Source: Chlorella sorokiniana
Lineage: Eukaryota > Chlorophyta > Trebouxiophyceae > Chlorellales > Chlorellaceae
Reading direction: 5' to 3'
Assembly: GCA_025917655.1 (NCBI GenBank)
Contig: CP084611.1
Location: forward strand, 1,550,001-1,614,000
Length of the DNA stretch: 64,000 nt
The notes below the pieces were generated by a model. It made no database searches, was not told the DNA's origin, and was given only the letters and a program-made list of their open reading frames with translations. How positions within the stretch are numbered: the stretch's first letter is position 1; each line of letters starts with the position of its first letter. The translations under genes and the position numbers were made by a program. Positions 31,934 to 42,302 of the stretch are shown one piece after another.

Positions 31934-34303
31934 ATGCAGCCCTATGCAAAAGTGGAAGAAGTTGGGGCCGGCCGCTTTGCTCCTGTGCTGAAAGTTCGTG
32001 GAGAAGGACGCGTGTTCCTGGGCGAATATCCAACTGGTGAGGCAACCTTGCAACTCGATGTGCACTTCCTTGTTTTGCGACGTTGACTAAGTCGACGAGC
32101 TCTTCGTCTTCCGGTTTGAGATCTTTCAGTTAGCAGCATGCCCCAAGCGCTGTCCTACCGCCCGGTATGCCGCCGCAGCTTGCCAAACCCGCTGTCCCCT
32201 GCCGCTCACCGCTTGTCTTGTTGCTTGCGCGTCTGCATCAGCCCGCCTTGCCGCAGTCGCTTATGATGTGGCACGCCTGTGCCTCATCGCGGAGAAGCGG
32301 CCCGAAACCGACCTGCGCTTGGATGAGGGTGAGCTGACGTGTGGCTGCGGGATGGGCGGTGCTGCGCAGCTGGCTGCGGCCCAGCGATGCCTGCCTTCAC
32401 ACGCGCTTCAGCTCGTGGTTCCTTCCCTCCTGCAGGCACGCACCACCCTCCAGAAGCCTACCTGTGCGACAAGCTCTTCAAGGACCTGCTGTCCAGCCGC
32501 ACCAGCTTTGCCGACGTGTGCGAGGCGCTGCGCAGCGGAGCGCTGGCCGACCAGTTCCTGTGTGCGTCGCAGGACCGGCTCACACGCACAGCTGGCAGCC
32601 ACCTGAACGAAGATCGTGATGCACGCGACAGCCAAGGCCGCAGCCCCGCAGCGAGGGCGGCTGTGGCAGCTGCCGCGGGCCTGGCCGAGGTGCCGTCGCA
32701 TTCCGCGCAGATCCAGGTCGGCAAGCAGGCAGAGGAGGGCGGCCTGCAGCGGGCAGGTGCTGCGGAGCGCCAGCAGCACGCGCAGCAAGGACCTCCCCCG
32801 CGCAGCGTCCGGCTGAGCAGGCCGCTTCCCCGCCCGTCTCCCCGGACGACCCGTCTCCCGCCAAGCGGAAGCCGATGCGCTGGGTGGAGTGGCCGCTCCA
32901 GGGGGCGGCCAGTTCGTGTCGTGCATCTCGGAGCGCGCGCTGAAGAGCAACATGACGCTGCCCTCGAGGATGAAGCAGGAGCTGTTCCAGACCAGCGAGG
33001 CAGCCGTGCAGATTGCGGCGCACGACCTGGAGCCGGGCAGCTCGCTCCGCTGGGCCTGGGAGGTGGGCGGCCCGGCCCGCGCTCGGGGCGCGCAGGCGGC
33101 ATCGTGAGCCCCGCACCAACCCATGCTGTCGCTTCCTTGCAGGTGCGTGACTACGTGAAGGACGACCGCACCAGCACCTACATCTACAACCTGGGGGCTT
33201 CTTCCGCCACTTTGGCGCGCAGGCGGGCGACGTCATGGTGGTGGTTGCATCCGCGCCGGGCATGGTCAAAGCCACGGTGTGGCGTGGGGGCTCGGAGGAC
33301 GCGCGGCGCTTCAAGGCCAGCCTGGAGGAGCAGGGCAGGCAGCGCGCGGGTGGCGCTGGTGGCGGCGGTGGGGGAGGAAGCGGCAGGCTGAGGGCCACTC
33401 GGTGAAGCAGGGCGCAGCCAAGGCAGCCAGGAAGTCGGCTGCTGCGAAGGCTGCTGGCGCAGCTGCCAGGGGCCCTTGCCAGCATGACCAGAGGTCGGCA
33501 GCGCCCGCGGCTGACGCAGACCGGCTGCAGGCAGCGGGGCACCGCACGGGGTTGGCGCGGCTGCTGCTCCGCCTTCATCGCAGCAGCCGTCGGCCCCGGC
33601 GCCCCCACAGCTGCAGGCGCGCCTGTTGTCGGGGGAGCTGCCGCGCACGGCGGCGGCAGGCGGGGACCCCAGCTGCGTGCACGACGAGCTGCAGCAGCTG
33701 AGCCCCACCGGCCAGGTGGTGCAGAGCCCCTTCCGCAGCCAGCTCCTGCAACCCCTGCCCTCCGCCAGCGTGGTCATCAAACGCGAGCAGCCGTCGCCAC
33801 CCCCACCTGCCGGCGGCCAGCAGCAGCCTGGTCAGGCGATGGCCGCCACCCTGATCCGGCATCCTGATCCCGCTGGAACAGCTGAAGGGGCAGAGGGCAT
33901 GGGTGCCGTGCCCAGCGGTGGCGCTGGTGGCGTTGAAGCAACGACGCACAGCCCGGCACGCGTCAGCTGTGTTTCGCCTGGGGACATGGGGGCGCAGCAG
34001 GCAGCGGCCGCAAACCAGCTTGAGGCGAACGCACCGGTTGTGCGGCAGGCTGAGTCCGCCGCTGCGCTGCCGGATTCTCTGGCCATTGTGAATGACGACA
34101 ACGCCGTCTTCCGGGCCATGGCATGCCTGCTCAAAATGGTGGCCGCCAGCGGCCATGTGCCGCCAACGCTCGTGAGCAAGTTCAGGAGGTCGTTTGGTGG
34201 CGTGGAGCCCGCTGGGCGGCGCTGGTTCATCTACGACTCGCTCCAGCAGCTGTACAACGGCAGCGACTGGGCCGAAATCCAGGAGTGGCTGCAGGGCGAG
34301 TAG
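31934..34303 (+). CDS. RAV-like transcription factor: AP2-like plus B3 domain (copy 2)
   Basis: The AP2-like domain starts right at the N terminus (MQPYAKVEEVGAGRFAPVLK, GRVFLGEYPT). An intron (about 32036-32240) joins it to ARLAAVAYDVARLCLIAEKR. This gives the AP2 pattern 'FLGxYxTxxxAAxAYDxA'. The exon near 32437-32600 (PEAYLCDKLFKDLLSS) follows. A clear B3-like domain lies at about 32870-33250: MRWVEWPLQ, GQFVSCISERALKSNMTLPS, RMKQELFQTSEAAVQIAAHD, LEPGSSLRWAWE, then DDRTSTYIYNLG, FFRHFGAQAGDVMVVVASAP. Two frame breaks inside it (32901-32905 and 33193-33197) are each healed by one extra G. The C terminus (about 34080-34300) has a structured patch, VFRAMACLLKMVAASGHVPP and RRWFIYDSLQQLYNGSDWAE, with stop 34301-34303. 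A TGTAA follows at 34450. Confidence 0.7.
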
Positions 34304-34624
34304 CAGCCAAGCTGCTGCTGCTGGTCAGGCCTCGGTGTCACCAGTAGCGAATGAAATGAACACACCAGCCTATGAACGACCCCTTCCTTCTTGTGCCTTT
34401 TTGTCCAGTTCTTGCCCCGCGACTAACCAGCACACATGCATGTGTGTACTGTAATCTTGCATGCTGATTCTGCTGCTGGAACATTAAATCAAGCGGCGCA
34501 GACTGCCTCTTGGGTGGGCGAGGACAGGCCGGCACCTGCAGCCCTATGTTGAAAAACACTGCACCTTTCTGCAATTCCTATGAATCACATATCGGTAGGA
34601 ATCTGGTGCTGACGAGTCAACTGG
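34304..34624. other. Convergent spacer between RAV-like copies 2 and 3
   Basis: About 320 bp of 3' UTR sequence separates the plus-strand copy 2 from the minus-strand copy 3. Apart from the TGTAA at 34450 I see nothing in it. Confidence 0.4.
34450..34454 (+). terminator. TGTAA poly(A) signal of RAV-like copy 2
   Basis: TGTAA lies 147 bp after the stop at 34303, in AT-richer DNA between two convergent genes. Confidence 0.55.
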
Positions 34625-37562
34625 TCAATGTTTCTGGGCGGCAGGCGCAGCGACGCATGTGCTGTCGCCCTCGCCAGCGGGCGGCACGGGTGCGGGGGCA
34701 GCGTTGCAGCGCGCCGCCTCCTCCTGCAGGAAGATGCGGATTTCGTGCAGGCCGACGTCTCCCAGCGCGGCCATCTTGAGCAGGAGCTTGTGATGGTACT
34801 GCTGTTGCCACCGCTCCAAGTGCTGAAACCGCCGCCAATAGCGGCACGTCTCCACCCCTGCAAGGAGGTCAGGGCGGGCGCAGAGGGCCGCGGGGATTGC
34901 AAGGCACTCATCACAGCAGTCTCAACACCTGCCCCGGCACCAGAGCAACTGGAGTTTTGCTTCTGATCCAGCAACCAAACGTGTCGGCCGTGCCTGTCCA
35001 CACCTGACAGGCCGCAGGCATCCACTGCCGCCTCCATCCGCTGCATCAGCTGCAGCGGGTCCAGGGCCCCGCCCCCTGCTGCTCCTCCTGCACCAAGTTG
35101 CCCCCCGGTGAACGCATGGGCCTGGCTCCTGCTGCTGCTGCTGCATTGATGCACGCAGCGGCTGCGCTGCCGTTCCCGCCTCCTCCTTGCCACAGCGCTG
35201 CTCCTCCGCAAACCCAGCAGCAGCAGCAGGCCGGGCCCCCACTGGCGGCGGTTGCTGCTGCTGCTGGGGCCCGCCAGGGTGTACTGGGGAGCTGCAGATC
35301 AGCGGGGGCCTAAAGGCGGAGCCGCCGATTGCACCAGCCCGCTCGCCGGCTGCCCCGCCTGTCGCCGCAGCCTGCTGGCCATCCAGCCGCACAGGCAGCT
35401 GCTGCCGCTGCTGCGGCTCCAGGTCTTGCGCTTCGCGGGGACAGTCAGCCAGCTGGTTGTGGGCAACGAACAGCGCGTCCACATGCTGCTGCTTGTGCGG
35501 GGAGTGCGTAGTCGGCAGCCCCGCCGCGTCGGCCAGGCGCTTGCAGCGCTGCCGGCCTGCCACGGGCGTTCCGACAGCAGCCCTCGTGGCTGCAGGAGTG
35601 AGCTCGCCGACCTTTCCTGCCTTCACTGCTGACACAAGGGCCAGCGGTTCTTGCCCGGCTGCAGGCGGGGCGGCCCCCACGGGACGGTGCAGCGCGACAG
35701 TGTCGCCCGCTGCCAGGCCAAGTCGCTGGCGCACCAGCCTCCAGCCGTCGCCCAACACAGCGCCCTTGCCATTGGACGTCCGGAGGGTGGCGATGCGGTG
35801 GATGGGCCCGCCAGCGCCCAGCTGCAGCCAAACGTGGGCGCGGAGCTCCCGGGTGCCAAAGACGGCCTCCATGGCGGGCCTGGGACAGCCTGAGGGAGTG
35901 GAAGTTCTCTGGCAGCACCTTGCTGGCGCCGTCGGGCAGCAGCTGCCAGGCATGCCTGGCGGCCGGCAGCACCTGCTCTGGCGCGGCCGCATCCGCAGCA
36001 CCTCCGCCCGCTGCCGCTGCTGCTGGTGCCATGTCCAGCCCTGACGTGCCCGCTGCGGCTGCATGGGTTGCCAGCACCGCTTCCTCGGCGCGCGTGGCGC
36101 CCACCGGGTCCTTGTAGCGGCGCCTCAGGAGCGCCTTGAGAGCCTTCACATCAGGGCAGGCCGCCAGCTCAGCCAGCAACTCGGCATCAGCGGCGTACAC
36201 TCGGGGTGGGAAGTTGAGCCGAAGTGCCTCCAGCTCCGTTGCCAGCGCTGCACCAGGGTGGGGGCGCGGAACGACTTGATCGCTGGCTGCGGGACACAAG
36301 GCAGCACGCGTTCAACCGCTGTGGCTCCTGCAGGGCAAGGCAGCACGCCTAAGCATGCAGAGCACGTTGACTGCGAGAACATTGCGGGAAGGCCTGGACG
36401 GCATGGGCTGGGGACGCACTGTCCCCCAAAACTGCCAAAACACACAGAAAACAACTCTTGACACTCACTGCCGGGCCTGCGGCGCAGCCTCTTCCATACG
36501 AGCACGACGTCGCGAACCATGCCTGCTGCCACCTCTGTGCAATATACTCCAAAGTAGTTGGATCCGCCACCCGCCGCAAGGGTTGTGCCGTGGCCCATAT
36601 TTACATGCACCAACCAGCTGCCGCCCTTGCCCTTCACGCCGCGCAGCCTGCTCTTCGACGCCTCCGCTGGCTGCTCGTCTGCGGCCGCACCAGGAGCAGC
36701 TGCCGGCGCGGGAATGCATGCTGCTGGGCGCGCTGCTGCAGCGTCTGCTACTGGTGGCGGCTGCCGAGGGCGAGCGCCGGTCGGCGTCTCCCCCTCATGG
36801 GCTGTCGCCCAGGCTCTCCAGCCCGGCCACCGGGGCACCGTGTCGGCGTCGCTGCTGAGGCCTCCGGCTGAGGCTGACTGCTCCCGGTGGCGGCAGATTC
36901 ATCGGTACAGAGCTGCTGCTGCTGCTGCTGTTGATTGACTGTCTGCGGGTGCAATGGCTGTCCAGGGCCAGATGAAGGCTCGCACAATCCTTTGCCCTCA
37001 TCCCCATATTCATCTGCCCCTGTTCCTAAGGCCTTGCCCAGTGTTTCCAAGAAGGTCTCCCAACGCAAGTTTCGCAGGGCCTGCATGCAAGGACAAAAGC
37101 AGAGAAGGATTGACAGCCAACAAAAGCAGAGCAGCAGACAAAGTGGGAGGGCCGTCGGGGTGGGTCGACCAGCGCAGCGGCAGCGATCACCACCCGCTTG
37201 CGCTCAACTCCCGACCTGAATCTCCTCCTCGTCCAGATCCGCCAGGGCACTCGCATCCCAGAAGAGCACCCGTTCCACAGCCAGCCCTCGGTCCAGCGCC
37301 AGCTTGGCAGACGCAATGTCGGCTCTGCTCCGCGCATCGCCTTCACTGCTCTCCCGGGCCACCACCTCGCCGGTGTCCACAACCTTCACCACCCAGCACC
37401 CCGAGGACATGTGCTCCACCTTTACCAGCTCCACCAGCTGCACAGGGTGGGGCCACAGGGATGGGCAAGCTTAAAGAGAACTGGGCGCAGGTGGGGGGGG
37501 GGGTGGCCTGACGAACTGGGCGCTGGTGGAGGTGGCATGAACCCTTTGAATGCAACGAGCAT
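34625..37562 (-). CDS. RAV-like transcription factor: AP2-like plus B3 domain (copy 3)
   Basis: The second exon starts at an acceptor before LVELVKVEHMSSGCWVVKVV (about 37435). The first exon is probably MLVAFKGFMPPPPAPSSSG from ATG 37562. An AP2-like domain is split by an intron: SRLRGVKGKGGSWLVHVNMG, NYFGVYCTEVAAGMVRDVVL (about 36500-36655), then ALATELEALRLNFPPRVYAA (about 36190-36250). The B3 domain follows at about 35680-35920: SKVLPENFHSLRLSQ, EAVFGTRELRAHVWLQLG, IHRIATLRTSNGKGAVLGDG, WRLVRQRLGLAAGDTVALHR, a good match to the B3 core and its GD turn. One missing C near 35885 breaks the frame inside it. The C-terminal part is Gln-rich with LDPLQLMQRMEAAVDACGLS and a Trp-rich helix, YWRRFQHLERWQQQYHHKLL, ending at 34625. 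Inverted relative to copies 1 and 2. Confidence 0.7.
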
Positions 37563-38406
37563 GCGGCGGCTGTCTTCAACAAGATGTTGAAGACAGCTCC
37601 GAAGAAACCTGCTGCGAAGAAGAGACGCTGCTTGCGGTGATCGCGCAAAGACGAGGGTTTCCCCACCTGTTGGGAGGGCTTCCCGCCGTCTTGCTTGTCA
37701 TTCTCGGCATGCATACTAATCAAAGTCCTAGGTGATCACATTCGCGGAGCCATCGAACGTGCAGGCTACAGGCTGTGTGCCAACTTGCAAACCCTGCAAC
37801 TCGTTGCTGGTAAAAAGATGTCAACAGAACGTGGTGCAAGGACCTTCAAAGTTCATTGCCGGCATATAGCGTCGCTGACAGGGCAACCAAAGTGTCATGA
37901 TGTCTAAATCAATAATTGCATTTTAGTTGTTTCAAATTTTGTGCGAAGTTTCACATCTTTCTGACACAAGGAATGCAATTTCTTGACGGGTGGTACCACA
38001 GCAGTCAACCCTCCCTGGTCGACGCAACGTTGCTGTGCGTTTGGGGACTCCTTTGCAAAATCTCTGTGCAGTGTCTTCGACTTATGAATGGCGGGATCCA
38101 TCTCGTAAGCTTGTTCCTTTCCTGTACGGGAGAGCGTTCAAACCCAAAAAAACCAAACCCGACAAGAGAGGGACGGCACTGCTTCGAGCTCTCGGACCTC
38201 TGCAAACGAATTGACTCGTGCCAACTTGTACAACCCGGACTTCAAACAAGTTGAAACAAATAGTCACGTGCAAGAATCGCCTACTGTACGGCAGAGGCAG
38301 GACACCTGCCACTCATGTGGTTTAATGGCTTTGCAGCGGCTGTGTTCAAAGCGGCGAGAGGCTGACACAGTAGTCTTGCCGCGGTCGTAGGGTCTGGGCC
38401 AACAGG
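37563..38406. promoter_or_regulatory. Divergent promoter region, RAV-like copy 3 / methyltransferase
   Basis: About 840 bp. This is the longest and most AT-rich non-coding stretch in the window (for example 37900-37980), and the genes on both sides point away from it. It could hold regulatory sites for both. No named motif was found. Confidence 0.4.
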
Positions 38407-40274
38407 ATGGCGCTGCGACCAGCACACACGTCGCAGGGCGGGGCCCGGCTGCAGCTGCTCATTGGAGGTCTCATTATTGTCTTGTTGGTATCCATCTACG
38501 GCAAGCTGAGCGAGCAGGGCAAGACTCTGCGGGTTGTTGCTGCCGGCCAGGCGCGGCTGGCAGCAGCGGCAGCGGCAGCCCAGGCCAGCACCCAGGCAGC
38601 AGACAAAGCGGCCACTGGCGGACAGACGACGGCCAGATCTGTCGAGACAGCAAAGGAGGCCATGCCGAAGAAGGACGTGAAGCCAGTCCCGCCGTTGCAG
38701 CACCGCACCGACATTGCGCAACTGCTGGAGAGTGAGGGCCTCAAGACGGGCGCCGAGCTGGGTGTGCTGGTGCGTTGATTCGGGCTGTGTCGCAGTCCTG
38801 CCTCAAGCCCGAATCAACGCTGCAAACCCCACCTGTAGCGTTTCCTGCCCCGCCCTCCTCGCTTTATTTCTCAGGTCGCTCACCGGGCGTTGCCCCCGCC
38901 CCGTGCCGCCCACCCCCACCCCCCACCATCCCCCAGATTGGCGACTTTGCAGAGCACAACCTCAACGTGTGGAAGAGCTGCACCACCTACTACCTGGTGG
39001 ACCTTTGGGCCCAGCAGGTGTCTGCACAGCTTGTGCTGCACCCCGCGACGCAGCATGGGCCAGCATTGCCCCGGCCACGCGACATGCCGTGCCCGGCGGG
39101 ACCATCTGGGCAGCATCCCTCCCCTCCAGGCAGCCACCCCACCCTGCCACCCCCCACCCATCTTCTGTCCCTGCAGGAGAACTACAAGGACCTGGCCAAC
39201 TCGGACAACAAGGAGCACGAGACGCGCTTCCAGACCACCCAGGCACGGCTGGCGCCCTTCAAGGACAAGGCAAGCAGGGCGGCCCGCAGGGGCACGGTGC
39301 CAGCTGGTCTGGGCTGGCTGGCGGCTCGAGGGAATCGTGCATGGCCAAGACGTTTGCAAGGGGCCATGGGGAGACCTAATCACGTTTGTTGCAAGGCAGC
39401 TCACCCTGGCTGTCATCCATTGCCGCCGCGCACGCCCACACGCTGCTGCCTCCCCTGTTCCCTGCTCAGACTGTGTACAAGCGCATGTACACCACCGAGG
39501 CAGCCAAGCAGATCCCTGACAACTCGCTCGACTTTGTTTACGTCGACGCCAGGCCGGTGGCGGCTGCGCTGCCCCTCTGCTGCACTGCCTGGTGTATCAC
39601 AGCCAGCAGCGACCGAGCTGGGGCTTGCGCATCAGCGCCTCCCTGCTTGTTTCTGGGGACTCGCCGCCGGCCCACCCCTCCCACCCCTTCCCAGCTCTGC
39701 CAGCCGGCACTTGCATCGCGCCGCCTTGGCCACCGCCGGCCCCTCAGCGCTGCCACCCTGCTCGCCCCACCCCCTGCAGGCACGACTACTGCGGCGTCGC
39801 TGAAGACCTGAGGCTTACTGGCCCAAGCTCAGGTCGGGCGGCATCTTTGCAGGCCACGACTACATCGACGCCCACGCCCAGGCGCTCAAGGACACCAACC
39901 AGGACTGGTCGGGTGAGGGCGGGCGCTGCGCAGCGCCTGCTGTGCTGCGGCCTGGCGATCCTGCGCTGCATGCCCACCCTGCGCGCTGCGCCCACCACCG
40001 CGCGCCGCCGCCCCCCAGTGTGCGGCGACGGCACCGTCAACTTTGGCGCGGTGAAGGGCGCGGTTGACGAGTTTGCTGCAAAGCACGGCCTGACGGTCGT
40101 CACCACCACGTGCGCATTGTCGAGGGTGGTCGCCCGCGCTGCTCCCCGGACAGAGAAGCCGCTCTGCTCTCAGCTACGGGCGGTACCACCTTCTGTACTG
40201 ATGCAACCCCTGCCTCCTTGCGGTTCTGCAGGGCTGATGGGTTGTGGCCTACGTGGATAGCGCGCAAGCCCTGA
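38407..40274 (+). CDS. Membrane-anchored class I SAM methyltransferase (Methyltransf_24 type)
   Basis: The start at 38407 is followed by a type II signal anchor, LQLLIGGLIIVLLVSIYGKL (about 38446-38505), and an Ala/Gln-rich stem. The catalytic domain is split over exons. SAM-binding strand 1 and its Gly motif are LKTGAELGVL, continuing as IGDFAEHNLNVWKSCTTYYL (38935-38995). YYLVDLW holds the acidic residue expected for ribose contact. DNSLDFVYVDARHDYCGVAE (39515 and 39779) is the motif with metal/acid residues, and SGGIFAGHDYID and GAVDEFAAKHGLTVVTTT follow. The final exon reads ADGLWPTWIARKP with stop 40272-40274. One missing G at 39812-39813 explains the frame break before YWPKLRSGG. The topology suggests a Golgi/ER lumen or secretory-route enzyme. 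The substrate is unknown; small-molecule and glycan targets are both possible. Confidence 0.82.
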
Positions 40275-40662
40275 ATGTGTCCCCGCCTCGCTGCTGCGGC
40301 AATGCTGTTTCTGTTTTGCAACAATTGTAATTCGTTTCTCTCTTCTCCCTTGCCTGAGCACCACCATGCCAGCCAACATCCTGCTGAGAGTGTAGCCACG
40401 CCCGCATGGCACCGGCACCGGCGCCGGCGCCGGCGGCGCTGCCCAGCCTTTCACAAGAAGCTGGCAGCAGCCATTGTGGGCTCTGGTGGCATGGATCCAC
40501 GATTGCTCACTGAGCTTCAGGGTTCACGCCTCCGGGCGCTGACGTGGATGGATTGCCCCTGGCTCTGTATGGGCCCTTGGACGGCCCTCCCTCACTGCTG
40601 CTAATCAGATGCTAGGCAATCATCAGCTTTATCCCTGCGGCATTGAGGCCCATGCGCTCAGA
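40275..40662. other. Methyltransferase 3' UTR and AP2 gene 5' region
   Basis: About 390 bp. It holds a TGTAA at 40326-40330. An alternative in-frame start for the AP2 gene lies at 40609. No other gene is seen. Confidence 0.4.
40326..40330 (+). terminator. TGTAA poly(A) signal of the methyltransferase gene
   Basis: TGTAA lies 51 bp after the stop at 40274, which supports the short last exon. Confidence 0.6.
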
Positions 40663-42217
40663 ATGGCTCCCACCACCAAGCCAGACTTGCAGGGCTTCCT
40701 GGCTGCTGTCCAGCAGTGCGTGGCTCAAGCTGCAAACTCTTGCCCTCCGGCTGGCAGCACAGCAGCAGGGCAGGAAGCCGAGCTAGGGAAACGTGCAGGC
40801 AGGAGCGGGTTTCGAGGGGTTACGAAGCATAAGTGAGCATGTGGGGACACTGAGCAACTGTCCAAGGCCAGGAAATCCGAGTTGCGCAGGCCCGGCGGCC
40901 ACCGCATGCTCCACCGCCTGCTGCCTTCACCCCGCAGGCGCACGCAGCGATTCGAGGCGCACTACTGGGCGGACAAGCAGGTGTACCTCGGAGCATACGA
41001 CTCTCCTCACCACGCGGCCTGTGCCCATGACCTGGCTGTGCTGCGGTTCAGAGGAGAGCAGGAGGAGGCCGCCGCCGGCCTCAACTTCCCGCTCAGCCGC
41101 TACGAGGACCTGCTGCCCAGCCTGCGCCTCATGCCACAGGTAGTTTGGAGGGCTCAGCTGCCGGGTATGAGCAACGCGCGCCTTCAGGCTGCAGAGAAGC
41201 TCGACTGTCTCCACCAAACAGGGTTTCACCATGCACAGCTGGCTGCCTGCCCGCAGGCTGAGGTGGTGGAGGGGCTGCGCACCTTCAGCAAGTCCCTCAC
41301 TGCGGCCAGGCTGGGAGGCCGGGCGAGAAGCTGCAGCAGGGCAGCCAGCGAGGACATGGGCAGCAGCCTGAGCGGCCGCGCCGGCAGCGTGACCAGCAGC
41401 AGGGTAAGCAGCGAGGGTGCTGTCAGCAAGCGTGTGGGCAACAAGCGCAAGCTGTCGGCTCCGGTCGCGTCCATGCCAGACCTGGGCGCCCTGCAGCAGC
41501 TGATCAGGGAGCAGCCGCAGCCGGGCCTGCCGCCGCGGCCACCCTCCAGCCGGCTCATGCAGCGGCGGTGGCAACCTGAGCGCAGCCAACCAGCCCAACA
41601 GGAGGCCTGCAGCGGCCCAGCTCCTCCGCCTGCTGTCGGATGCAGCAGTGCCGGCTCCGCCCTCATCTCCAGCCCTCGCACCCAGCCATCCCCCAGCCAC
41701 CAACTGCCACAGCTGCACGTGGCTGCCACGCCCTTGGCTACCAGCACGCAGCACAGGCAGCCGGCCAGCCCCCTGAAGATTGCAGCCCTGCAGAACATGG
41801 GCCCTGCCCCGCTCCAGACCACGGCTGCCATGCGGCGCAGCTGGAGCTCCCCTGCCATCCCGGGGCGGGCGCGGTACCTCCAGCAACGTGGCCCCCCGCC
41901 CGCACCGCGCCCCTCTGCCCTCCCTCCTTCGCTCCAAGGGCACTCCACCCTGCAGACCCTCTGCTTGACTGGCTGCTCCCGCTGCACAGCCCCCGCTGCT
42001 GCCGCAGCCGGACCAGGGCAGCGAGGACTGGGGCGGAACGACACCGCTGCTTTCTCCTGTGGTGGCATCCAGAGCGGTGCGGGAGCTGGCCAGCATCTCC
42101 ACAGCCCTGGCTCACCCGCGCAGCCTCCCGGCGGATGAGCCAGTGCAGGAGGCCACACTGCCTGCAACCTTAACCAAGTCAGGTCCCCATAACCTGTGCC
42201 CTGTAATCTACAAGTGA
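40663..42217 (+). CDS. AP2-domain transcription factor
   Basis: The AP2 domain is split by one intron. Exon 1 ends AGRSGFRGVTKHK (about 40795-40833), and exon 2 (about 40939-41140) continues RTQRFEAHYWADKQVYLGAY, DSPHHAACAHDLAVLRFRG, LNFPLSRYEDLL. The RGV, YLGxYD, AAxAxDLAxLxxxG and LNFP blocks are all present, a better AP2 match than the three RAV-like neighbours. No B3 domain follows. The rest is Ser/Pro/Gln-rich, with basic GNKRKLSAPV (about 41440-41465) as a possible nuclear signal. The open frame runs to 42138, but a better C terminus lies in another frame: DWGGTTPLLSPVVASRAVRE to GPHNLCPVIYK with stop 42215-42217. One missing C in the run at 41990-41994 would give it. The start at 40663 (MAPTTKPDLQGF) is chosen over 40609. 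A DNA-binding regulator is inferred; targets are unknown. Confidence 0.8.
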
Positions 42218-42302
42218 GTATTTCTAACCTCGTGAGACTGGGAGCACGCCTCAACAAGGGACTTGCAACGAGCAGCTCAGCTGTTGCAAGGTTGCAACCG
42301 GC

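Noticed and set aside
42201-42206. TGTAA near 42203 as a poly(A) signal of the AP2 gene
   Set aside because: It lies within the better C-terminal reading frame (CPVIYK then TGA at 42215), before the stop.
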